DNA from: Candidatus Thalassarchaeaceae archaeon
GTDB taxonomy: Archaea; Thermoplasmatota; Poseidoniia; Poseidoniales; Thalassarchaeaceae
Assembly (NCBI GenBank): GCA_023700245.1
Contig: JAJPRE010000001.1
Coordinates: forward strand, 1 to 64,000
DNA: 64,000 bases
Direction: 5' to 3'
Below the pieces are notes generated by a model, which saw only the letters and a program-made list of their open reading frames with translations, searched no databases and was not told the DNA's origin. Numbering within the stretch: the first letter of the stretch is position 1; every line of letters starts with the position of its first letter. Shown one piece after another: positions 47,867 to 58,100 of this stretch. Position numbers and translations under genes: made by a program.

Positions 47867-50107
47867 ATGCGTAGCCGACCCGCAAGTATATTTGTTATTC
47901 TCATTTTACTCTTATCTTCATCAAATATATATGCAGAATCAAAAGGAGTAATTTCAAATTGTATTAACTCTGATATTGACAATTTACCAGAAAGTTGGAC
48001 ATTAGAAGATCAAAGTTGTATTAGGATAGATTTAGGAGAATTAAATCAAAATATTGTAATGTCATTTAATATCTTGACAAGTGATGAAATAGATATCATC
48101 TTATTTCCTGCTAATTCCCTTCAAGTATATTTGAATGAACAATCATATCGAAGTGATGCAATTTGGCAAAGTGAATCAACATTTGAAGCATTTAATGGAG
48201 ATGGAGAATGGCATTGGACCGTCCCAGAAGATAGAGAAAAAACTAGATGGTATATGATAATCGATAATTTTGCACACCCAGGGGATGACGGACTAGGTAG
48301 TCAAGGTGGCCAAGAACCTGAGGTTACATTCGATGCACAGGAAATTATTTCTGAACCATTCACTCTTTCTGACTCAATTATAAAACTGGGCACTAATAGC
48401 CAATCTATAGCACATGGACCATTTGTTGTCGATGCTGGCTCATATGTAGAGATATTCGCAAGAACTATGGAAGGCAATCCTGATATTTTTATAATGACCG
48501 AAACTCAAAAGGACCTATACACAAGTGGTGGAACTGCTGCTTCTAGGATATTAGAAGCAGATATGCTACAAGTATCTACTGAAAGATATCAACCATGGCT
48601 GGTACCAGAAGAATATGAAGGCGTTAATCTATATGTCATGATCGATAATAGGGCAGGACCAGGAGGAGGAGGAGCAGGTACTACAATTACAGGCATAACT
48701 CTAACTATCACTATAAATCCAATATTAAATCCTGTAATTTCCACACTTGATGGTCAAGAAATATACAATGTTGGAGAAATTATTTCCTTCTCCGCATTAG
48801 AAACTCCCAATAGGTCAAACCAAATTCAAGAATCAGGTTTCTCATGGGATGTCAATGGAGATGATATTGATGATTATTTTGGCCCATATCTTGATTATAG
48901 CTGGGACAGTCCAGATAACATATCTCTTAAGTTAAGCATAATTTCTACTGAAGGAATAATAAGTAGTAAAATATTTGCTCTAGAGGTTTCAGACAACTCT
49001 CCTCCAAATACTTCTATCTCAGCCAATGGAGATATACAAAAAGGATATAATCAAACAATCCTATTGAGTTCAACGTTTTCAGATAATTGGGGAATTGATA
49101 GAATTGATTGGCTTGTAGATGGAAATGTAGAAAAAAGTAACTATTCTATTTCTAAATTCACATCCTCATTCTCTTTTATCTTTGATCCATCATATACTTC
49201 AGGTGAGCATATAATCGAATTTATTGTAACTGATAAATCAGGTCAATCTTCAAGTGATACGGTAAAGGTAATACTTTCAGATATAACTCCTCCTGTTTTT
49301 CGGGATTATCAAAATACTAGATCCCAAAATGTTGGTATACCAATAAATTTCCAAATTATCGCAGATGATTTTGAATCATCAGAAATCCAATATACTTGGA
49401 TATTCAATCAGGGTGCTGAAAATCAAATTCAATTTTCTGGTATGTCAGTTACTTATGATTTCAAGTCACTTGGGGCGCAAAGAGTAGTCTGTATAGCTGA
49501 AAACGAAGCCGGGCTTTCTTCCGAAGCAGAAATCATTGTCAATATTCTTGAGTTAGAAATTGAAGATACTTCACTTGATACTACTTTCATAATATTGATA
49601 ATAATATTGTTTTTATTAATTGCCATCTTTGTTTCATTTAAAATAATACAGAGAAAAGTAAAGATAAGAGTAGAAGAATTATCCAATCAAGAAGAAGAAA
49701 CTATTGAAGAAAATTTACCTCCTAGTGCTGAAGAACAGAAGCAAATGTGGGGAGAAAATTCTATTATGTCTAATAATCAATTACCAATAGAAGATATTCA
49801 AACCTTGATTCCAGATATTCAAACCTTGATTCCAGAAATTGATATAGAAGATTTATTAGCAGATGCACAAAAAGAAACTCCTCAGAGTAATAATGACTTT
49901 GATAGCAATCTATTAAATGATCTCCTAGATAAAAAGGAACCTAATATTTCTGAGACCGTATTAAAAGAAGAATCTATTAATCGTTTAATAAAGAAGAACT
50001 GTTCATCATGTGATTTATTATTTTCAGTCCAACTTCCTGAGAATATAGATTTTGCACGCACTGCATGTCCAAAATGTGGTTCTATAGAAGATGTCAGCAT
50101 TCTTTAG
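47867..50107 (+). CDS. Type I membrane protein: signal peptide, PKD/Ig-like ectodomain, TM, cytosolic zinc ribbon
   Basis: MRSRPASIFVILILLLSSSNIYA signal; TFIILIIILFLLIAIFVSFKII TM; C-terminal CSSCDLLFSVQLPENIDFARTACPKCGS. Start placed at 47867. Confidence 0.75.
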   Translation: MRSRPASIFVILILLLSSSNIYAESKGVISNCINSDIDNLPESWTLEDQSCIRIDLGELNQNIVMSFNILTSDEIDIILFPANSLQVYLNEQSYRSDAIWQSESTFEAFNGDGEWHWTVPEDREKTRWYMIIDNFAHPGDDGLGSQGGQEPEVTFDAQEIISEPFTLSDSIIKLGTNSQSIAHGPFVVDAGSYVEIFARTMEGNPDIFIMTETQKDLYTSGGTAASRILEADMLQVSTERYQPWLVPEEYEGVNLYVMIDNRAGPGGGGAGTTITGITLTITINPILNPVISTLDGQEIYNVGEIISFSALETPNRSNQIQESGFSWDVNGDDIDDYFGPYLDYSWDSPDNISLKLSIISTEGIISSKIFALEVSDNSPPNTSISANGDIQKGYNQTILLSSTFSDNWGIDRIDWLVDGNVEKSNYSISKFTSSFSFIFDPSYTSGEHIIEFIVTDKSGQSSSDTVKVILSDITPPVFRDYQNTRSQNVGIPINFQIIADDFESSEIQYTWIFNQGAENQIQFSGMSVTYDFKSLGAQRVVCIAENEAGLSSEAEIIVNILELEIEDTSLDTTFIILIIILFLLIAIFVSFKIIQRKVKIRVEELSNQEEETIEENLPPSAEEQKQMWGENSIMSNNQLPIEDIQTLIPDIQTLIPEIDIEDLLADAQKETPQSNNDFDSNLLNDLLDKKEPNISETVLKEESINRLIKKNCSSCDLLFSVQLPENIDFARTACPKCGSIEDVSIL
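49793..49834 (+). repeat. Perfect tandem duplication of 21 bp (GATATTCAAACCTTGATTCCA)
   Basis: Copies 49793-49813 and 49814-49834, encoding (DIQTLIP)x2. Confidence 0.95.
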
Positions 50108-50191
50108 GCTAAACCTGATAAACTACAAAGTTAACATAATTACTACTCATGAAGGGCAATAGCCTATATCAGACCTATTCTAGGTGGTAGC

Positions 50192-53100
50192 ATGAGGAAG
50201 TACCGGTCTCCAGTATTTCCTCGATTTACTATACATCCCTCTAAGCTTGCCATTCTTTTGGTATTCTTATTTTTATTACCATTATTTTCTCCGTTTACGT
50301 CAGTGGGAGGAGATGCTAGAATTGAATCGAATGATTTTGAAATATTGGATGATTTAAATGACTTACTATCAGACAGACAGGATTTGATAAATAGAAATAC
50401 AATAGGTTCTTTAGCACAACCTAAAATTGATGATATCTCAAATTCTGTTTATGAATCTGGAGATTCTGATGCACTCTCAAACATTGGCCAAGGAATTAAT
50501 GACGTTTCTTTAATTCCCACCTCTCCTCCTTCCCCAAATCATCCAGATCCATATAAGTTAGCAATAAGCGGGGCCAGTAGGCCAGGAGATGTAAATAATA
50601 TTTGGCAGACGATAATTAATGTCACAGACTATGTTATTTGGACAAAGTATACTGGATTAGATGGAGAGGTTATTGAGACTTTCGAAACTGTTACTTTTAG
50701 TGCTTCATTATTATCTCTTTTTAATTTTGACACAGATCCATTACTTCATTCTATGGACGTCGATGACGATGGAGATGATGATATCCAAGTCGGACTCTCT
50801 GTTGCTTGGGAATTTGCAGGAGGTTGGGGCATTGAGGGAGATACTCTTTGGATAGAGCCTGGAATCGTATTTTCTGTCAAAGTTCTGGAAGATAGTGTAG
50901 ATGATTCAGATTGGAATAATTTAAAATTTCTACAGGTATCTTTAATCAAAGCATTTGCTTATTCATCAAGTGAGTCAGTATTGGCACTCGGAGATGGTGA
51001 AAGTTATATTTGGGTAGTTGATTCTAGATTTACATCAGCGCCATATGATTTTTCACTTGAGATAGGTATTGAGAGATTTTATTTTGATATTTCAGAAGCA
51101 AGTGTAGGATTATTAGCAGCCCTCACTCTTGGTTTAGTCGACCTAGGCCAAGATGAAACTGGAATAACTTTTGCATCAATAGCTGCACCATATTCAATTA
51201 GGCTAAATAATGCTGGTCAATCGTCCTGTCCGTCAAGATATTCTCCTTCAGAATTATATAATTATTCTCATGAGGATATAAATTGTGGTCTTTCAGTAGG
51301 TCTTGGGTATGTTCATTTTTCCCCTCCCAAATCAGATGAAACTAGAGATGTATGGGAATTGGCGTATGTCGATGCTTCATTCCATCCTCATGGCGATTCC
51401 TTAGAACTCCCTTCCGAAGCTGAAATAGTAATTAGGACTGATTCTGTTTTACCTACTTCTACTGGATTGGAGGGCGATAAGAGTTTAACAACTATAGAAT
51501 ACTGGGCAGATGAAAGATCAGACTTATACTTGCACTTTCATGAAAATAGATCAAACCTTCCTCCTTCAGAATCTGATGGAGATTTTGGAAATGTTACTGA
51601 CTCATTAGGGTGGTTCAGGGGTATGCCCGAAGGGTCAATGTCTGCAGGAGAAATATCTAGAATATTTCGTTTATTAGGTTCTGAAGACTCACCAGATTTA
51701 CCAGGTGGCCAGCCAGTCAGATTAGGATTAATAATCGGAGTTAAGAACTTTTCACGAGATACAAGTCAGAATGTCAATGATCTAACTTTACCGATTAATC
51801 CTGCTAATCCGCCCAACAGTGTCATCCTTTTAAGATCAAAACAATCTATAGAATCTATTGATTATAATTCATGGTTTACTCGTGGAGGATTAAAAGAAGA
51901 TCATAGGGCAATAAATGTTAATGCATCTTCAATTCCTACTTCATTATTGGTTTATGGTTCTTTTGAATTAGGTGGCTCCACTGATCCTGATACCAGTTTA
52001 GATAGCGCTACTGATTTAGATTTCATTTCAAAGGTAGTAGATTCTGTGATTTTGAATCTTGTAGATCTCTTCCTTGATACGGGAAATGTGCTGAATGACG
52101 TTCCTACCCTTATTGTAGATTTACTTAGTGGGTCATCTAGCTCAGGTAGTTTCGATGGACAATCATTTAATCTATTGATGACTAATGATTTAAGGGAATC
52201 GAGAATTATGATGCCTCTGGAATCAATTGAATTGAATATTGGATCATCTCCGCATCCAACAATTTCAGGTGATCATATGATAATATCAAAAGATAAAAAT
52301 TTAGGTATAATTCAAGCTGTAAATGGCCCAGTTGAGCCACTTGTACCAATTGCTGCTAGCCTAAGATTTAGTGGTTTTATGGCAGCATCATTGATAGACA
52401 ATAATGATACTAATCAACAAAAGATAGAATTGTTTACAGATTCAACAAATCCATTAGTACTTTCATTTATTGAATATGATTCTGAATTCATTGAGAACGC
52501 ATCACGTCATTCTATAATGTATTCAGATTTTCCAAATGAGATATCAATTACTTTATCTGAAAACACTCTTCAATACTCCGCATCATCTGGAATCGACTCA
52601 GTAAAATATGCTGGTAATAATGGTGATCAATACCAAGCAGCCAATTTCATAGGTTTACCAGCATCTTTCACTTCAACATTTGGCGACATCATTTCTTGGA
52701 ATTCAGATACTCCAATTACTACAATTGAAGCCCAAATAACAAATTCTACAATTCCTCTAACTATGACAGGAGATCACTTTCTATTTCATAACGATCCTAA
52801 CTCAGAAAAGGTAAGCCTATCATCAAGAATTTCAGGATTAAAAGAAATTGGATGGATTGCACCCCAAGAAGAAGGGGCTTTGGGATTAGCAGGAATGGGG
52901 ACTGCATATATGTCTATTTCAAATCCAAATCCTATGAGGATTAATGTTGCTCAAGCCCCTACTGATAATGATGCTAATCTTTCCGTCTTGGCAGAGATTA
53001 ATCCACTGCCCTCTTCATTATCTTTAAGGATACCAACTGGAACTGCTAATACTCCTACTCTGGCAATACCTGACTTTGATACCTCCAATGGTTTGTCCGG

Positions 53101-54574
53101 TATCGCAGCATTTATTAACGGATTCTCGGATTTAGGACGGTCAGTTAATCAAGCATTGTCAGGCATTACAACCGATATTTCCACAGGCTCTGGAACAGGC
53201 TCTGATAATTTTTCATTTGGAATAGAATTAGACTCAAATTCAGAATTTGATCTTATCGTAGAATCATTTCATGGCCCTAAAAAAGAGGATAAGTTACCTT
53301 GGGTTCATGGTGTATCTTTTGAATCAAACTCCAAAGGTATCGCAGACGGGTTTCATCTTCGTTTATGGATACCACGTCTCCCTCCCTCTGTAGAATTATC
53401 AATCTCAAGGACTACTACTGACACTGGTCAAGATTGGACGATATTTGCAGAGTTAGAATCTTGGTATCCACAGCATAATGAATTAATGTTAGTTATGAGT
53501 GGAATCAATGGTCAAGATTTATTTGTTACTATGAAAGGATTAAGGATTGGAGAATATACTAAGTTAACTTTGGACTCGATATTTGTAATAACAACTATCG
53601 GTGAAATAACGGAAGTTTCTACTACTACTCAGTATGATTTGTCTAACCGACTAGATTGGATACACATATTATTGATCAATAGGGAAGCTGGTTCCCGTAC
53701 TGAAATAATGATAAAAGATATTCCTGAATCAGTCGCATTACAAGCGAGCCTAGGTACAGCAATATCAATTGATATGAATGTCCCAGAGCAATATCGCTCA
53801 TCTGAAGGCTTTGCAGTAGGATCGATGTTCATTCAACAAATGCAATGGATGGACGGATTTTGGTGGCCAGCGACAATTTTCTTAACAAATGTCCCCGGAT
53901 CTATGAGCCTAACTACTGAACCTGATCTAAATTTTGATATTACTAAAAATCTAGCATTCCAGGGTACTCCTATTCTAGATTTTACAGCTTCCGATGTAGG
54001 AATGTCCCTATACATTGAAGCCTTTGGTCGCGCAATAAATACTAGAGGAGATGTTGTTTTACTTGCGGAAGGAATGACAGATAGAATGATAATCAAGCCA
54101 ACAGACTCATATGGATTACAAATAAGATCAGGAGGAAGTGGTGTTGAAAAAATATATGTCCGTTTTAGTAATAGCCCAACAACTCCGCCAATCGTTATCG
54201 ATGAAATGGAAGCGTTGGGAGAGAATCTAAAGAGTGCCACCATACATATCCGAGAAATTGCTGGTCCATATTATAGTGTGATTGATATTGACGACGTTCA
54301 GGGGGGGAGAATCATAGCATCTGCAAAGATTTATGCAAATATGGGCGATAAGAACATAGGATTGAAAGGTGTACTTATTGATGCTCAAATAACGGGAGGT
54401 ATTCCAACTGGTACAACATTTGGAATAAATGGATTAGCTTCCGACTTATCTATACTTTCAATCATTCCAGGAGTATCTGGTTCAACGAGGCACATAATGG
54501 CACCAGAACCTCTTTCATCTGGAATTCTTACAGTCATATCTCTTATAGGAGGTGATAATTATGGGTCTTCTTGA
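50192..54574 (+). CDS. Giant secreted/surface protein of unknown function
   Basis: 1460 aa; N-terminal signal/TM (KLAILLVFLFLLPLFSPFTSVGG); no domain recognised. Confidence 0.75.
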   Translation: MRKYRSPVFPRFTIHPSKLAILLVFLFLLPLFSPFTSVGGDARIESNDFEILDDLNDLLSDRQDLINRNTIGSLAQPKIDDISNSVYESGDSDALSNIGQGINDVSLIPTSPPSPNHPDPYKLAISGASRPGDVNNIWQTIINVTDYVIWTKYTGLDGEVIETFETVTFSASLLSLFNFDTDPLLHSMDVDDDGDDDIQVGLSVAWEFAGGWGIEGDTLWIEPGIVFSVKVLEDSVDDSDWNNLKFLQVSLIKAFAYSSSESVLALGDGESYIWVVDSRFTSAPYDFSLEIGIERFYFDISEASVGLLAALTLGLVDLGQDETGITFASIAAPYSIRLNNAGQSSCPSRYSPSELYNYSHEDINCGLSVGLGYVHFSPPKSDETRDVWELAYVDASFHPHGDSLELPSEAEIVIRTDSVLPTSTGLEGDKSLTTIEYWADERSDLYLHFHENRSNLPPSESDGDFGNVTDSLGWFRGMPEGSMSAGEISRIFRLLGSEDSPDLPGGQPVRLGLIIGVKNFSRDTSQNVNDLTLPINPANPPNSVILLRSKQSIESIDYNSWFTRGGLKEDHRAINVNASSIPTSLLVYGSFELGGSTDPDTSLDSATDLDFISKVVDSVILNLVDLFLDTGNVLNDVPTLIVDLLSGSSSSGSFDGQSFNLLMTNDLRESRIMMPLESIELNIGSSPHPTISGDHMIISKDKNLGIIQAVNGPVEPLVPIAASLRFSGFMAASLIDNNDTNQQKIELFTDSTNPLVLSFIEYDSEFIENASRHSIMYSDFPNEISITLSENTLQYSASSGIDSVKYAGNNGDQYQAANFIGLPASFTSTFGDIISWNSDTPITTIEAQITNSTIPLTMTGDHFLFHNDPNSEKVSLSSRISGLKEIGWIAPQEEGALGLAGMGTAYMSISNPNPMRINVAQAPTDNDANLSVLAEINPLPSSLSLRIPTGTANTPTLAIPDFDTSNGLSGIAAFINGFSDLGRSVNQALSGITTDISTGSGTGSDNFSFGIELDSNSEFDLIVESFHGPKKEDKLPWVHGVSFESNSKGIADGFHLRLWIPRLPPSVELSISRTTTDTGQDWTIFAELESWYPQHNELMLVMSGINGQDLFVTMKGLRIGEYTKLTLDSIFVITTIGEITEVSTTTQYDLSNRLDWIHILLINREAGSRTEIMIKDIPESVALQASLGTAISIDMNVPEQYRSSEGFAVGSMFIQQMQWMDGFWWPATIFLTNVPGSMSLTTEPDLNFDITKNLAFQGTPILDFTASDVGMSLYIEAFGRAINTRGDVVLLAEGMTDRMIIKPTDSYGLQIRSGGSGVEKIYVRFSNSPTTPPIVIDEMEALGENLKSATIHIREIAGPYYSVIDIDDVQGGRIIASAKIYANMGDKNIGLKGVLIDAQITGGIPTGTTFGINGLASDLSILSIIPGVSGSTRHIMAPEPLSSGILTVISLIGGDNYGSS

Positions 54575-55115
54575 AAAATTTAAAAGAGATTCTGATCTAG
54601 ATCTTGAGGAAGAAATTGCTTATGAATTACTTGATAAATTGGAAGCTACTGGAGATAAAATATCTCCAAAAAGAGTAATATTTGCTTCATTTGTTGCAGT
54701 ATCATTACTCCTAATTACTATTTTTACATTAGTAATAGCAGTCCCTTATGATAGAGTTAGTGTAGATATTGTCTATCGTCAAGGAGGTTCGGGGCATGTA
54801 ATTTTAGCTCAGTTGGATAATCATGGAAGTAGGGAAATAACTGATATCTCTCTTACAATAAGATTTACGGATGCCGAAGGAAGTGAATTGGGAAGAACTG
54901 ATTTTTTGTTAGACTCAATGGGGGCACATAGCTTCTATGCAGGAGATAACTTAGAATTAATAATAAATGGAGCTTCTGTATGGGAAGATTATACTATAGA
55001 AACACTACTTGAGTATAATTATTATAATGGCAGGGGAGATGAAAGATGGACGCATGATGTTGGAAATTGGACAATGGAACTTTTCACAGACCGTGCACAA
55101 ATCAAAATATTTTAG
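54561..55115 (+). CDS. Single-TM protein with small beta-rich ectodomain
   Basis: MGLLEKFKRDSDLDLEEEIAYELL... start overlaps the 3' end of the 1460 aa gene, suggesting translational coupling. Confidence 0.7.
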   Translation: MGLLEKFKRDSDLDLEEEIAYELLDKLEATGDKISPKRVIFASFVAVSLLLITIFTLVIAVPYDRVSVDIVYRQGGSGHVILAQLDNHGSREITDISLTIRFTDAEGSELGRTDFLLDSMGAHSFYAGDNLELIINGASVWEDYTIETLLEYNYYNGRGDERWTHDVGNWTMELFTDRAQIKIF

Positions 55116-55198
55116 AGAAGGCTCAAATATGATTTATATCAATGTTAATTTATCAAAATACCCATACTATCAAATCGGGTCTTAGGTGGCGTCAAATT

Positions 55199-58100
55199 AT
55201 GGATAAGCGCACTGTTATTCTGGTCCTAAGTTTATTTTTAATTTCATATCTTCCTGTCTTTGACTATGATTATATTAAAAAACCACAAGAAATTGAATAT
55301 TTAGACACAGATTATCTGAGGACAGAAATCTCTCCAAATCCAGATACAATTAGTAATTTAGAAATATCTAATATTTATTTTGGACCTGAAGATAAAAGAG
55401 AAGTTAGAGCCGACTCATCCATAGGAATTTATACTGAAAATGGCCTAATACCTAGTGTTTCAATGAAATCAGAATTAACTAAATATCGCTCAGACTTAAT
55501 GATAGTTCTGATAGATGGCGACGTGGGATTATGGGATGCTAGAATCAAGATTATGGATTCAGCAAATGTGGAAATACGTTCTACAATTCCTCCCTCGGGC
55601 TTTTTAATTCAAGGCACTACTGATGAATTAAATAAAATAAATAAATTGCCTATTATATCTGCCAGTCATGAAGTCCCCGCTGGCCTTCTTATTGATTCAA
55701 ATCTTTATAATAATAATTATGATGATAATGTCATTATCGAATTATCTGGATGGAAAGATTCTGATTTAATTAGATACAATTCTCCCGGGTTAGATTTAAA
55801 CAGTTCAATATCAGAAATAGCTTTAGAATGGATGATTAATCCATTTTCACCCCAAAATGGAACATTTATAGGAGAAATAAAAATAAATAACTTAGATGAA
55901 ATAGTAATGAACCCAGCAGTTTCATATATATCTCCTGTTTTTGAAATTCTAACTTTTAATAATCAAGCCAGAGTACATATGGGGATAAATACTGTAGAAA
56001 ATACGTATGTAACGGGACTTAATGGAAGCGGGCATTTAGTAGCTGTTGCTGATACTGGCATTGATCCAGATCATGGAGATTTTGGAAATAGAATTACACA
56101 AGTTGTTAATGTGGCCGGAGACTCTTCCACTGCAGATACTAATGATGGTCATGGCACTCATGTAGCATGTACTGTCTTAGGAGATGGAACTAGAACTAGC
56201 GCTTATGAAGGAATAGCTCCAAAATCAGAATTATATTTTCAAGCAATGGAAATAGACTCTAATGGTCAACTGTCTAATAGTGGAATATATGGTATGCTAA
56301 ACAGTGCTTATAGTTCAGGAGGCGCAAGATTTCATACTAATAGTTGGGGTTCACAAACAGGTGGTTCATATACAACTCAATCCGAAGATGCTGATGATAG
56401 GACATCAACATGGGATCAATATTGGTTATATGAGGGAATGACAGTTTTATTTGCAGCAGGTAATGAAAAGGATGACGGCATATCCTCGCCTGGAACTGCT
56501 AAAAATGTTATAACAGTAGGTGGGCATGTAAATAGATACTCTGGTGCGCCTGATGAAATGTATTATTACAGTAGTAGAGGGCCTACAGACGATGGTAGGA
56601 TTAAACCAGATGTAACAGGGCCTGGTGACTATGTTAGGTCTTGTTTGGCTCAAGAAGCTGAAGACGCTTCAACAAACATAGGGGACTCGTACTACATTGA
56701 ATACAGTGGTACTTCGATGGCAACTCCTGCTACTGCTGGAGCATCTGTTTTAGTTAGGGAATATTTGATGGAAATTGCAGAACGCCCGGCGCCCCAAGGT
56801 TCCCTAGTCAAAGCAATGCTTATTTTAGGTGCAATAGATATGGGGACTAGAGATATACCTAATGGTGATGAAGGATGGGGAAGAATAAACCTTGTAAATA
56901 CCTTAATTCCAGATGAAGATATAGGTATTTTTGTTGATGACAGATCTAGACTTTCAAGCGGGCAAGTTAATGAATATACATTTGATGTTACAAGGGCGGG
57001 AGAACCGCTCAAGGCAGTACTTGCATGGTCTGACTATCCCGGTTCCAGCAGCTCTAATATACAACTTAGAAATGATTTAGACCTTGAAGTAATATCTCCA
57101 AATGGGCAAATCACCTATCTTGGTAATGATTTTAACAACGGGCGATCAACAACGGGAGGATCCAAAGATAATCGAAATAATGTTGAGGTTGTGCTTATCG
57201 ATAGTGCAACTACAGGGATATGGACAGTCAAAGTCCGAGACTCTCAACATGGCGGAAGCCGTACCTATCAACCATATTCAATCGCTATAAGGGGCGTAAA
57301 TGTAAATGATTTAACACCCGATCCTACATTTATTCCAGGGACATTTGAGATATCAACTCCAATACCTCAGGTTGGTGAAGAAGTTGAAATTTCTATAACT
57401 GTACAAAACCAAGGTGCAGGTTCATTCTCTGGAGTGCCAGTTGCAGCATATGCAAATTCCAATCCGATTGGCATTCAAACAATTAGTATGTCACCGGGAG
57501 GTTCAGAAGAATTATCGTGGTCTTGGACTCCAGTTTCCGATGATGAGGGAGAGGTTGAAATTTCTTTTTATATTGATCCTAATGACATATTGGAAGAACT
57601 TTCAGAAGTAAATAATTTCGTTTCCACTCTAATACTTGTCAGTACTCCGGGCATTAGAGTTTCTTCTGAAAATCCTATAGTTAGGCTGGGAGATGCTGCA
57701 GATTCTACTACACAATGGGAACTTATTGTTACTAATACTGCTTTATTTGAGACAAACGCTACAATATCTGTTTCCGACCCTGTGAGAATTAGGGATGGAG
57801 TCACCTTTGAATGGTTCCGCTCTTTTACAAATGTTAATTTTAATTTAGATGCATCTGAAAATATTGACATTACTCTTACAATGGCTCATCCAGCACCACC
57901 TCAACCAGGGTTATACAAGATGATAGTTACTGGAAACGATGTAGAAAATAATCTTGATTCAGAACTAGAAATATACTTCGATGTTCCAGTTTTAGCTCAA
58001 CCTCAAGTAATACTACCTTCCGAAGAAATAATGGTCAGTTCCTTTTCAGATACCAAGTTTTCTTTTGATATTAAAAATAATGGAAACGGGGCTCAAACAT

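Noticed and set aside
53629-54243. Minus-strand ORFs within the 1460-aa surface protein gene
   Set aside because: No domain features; antisense to a long uninterrupted ORF.
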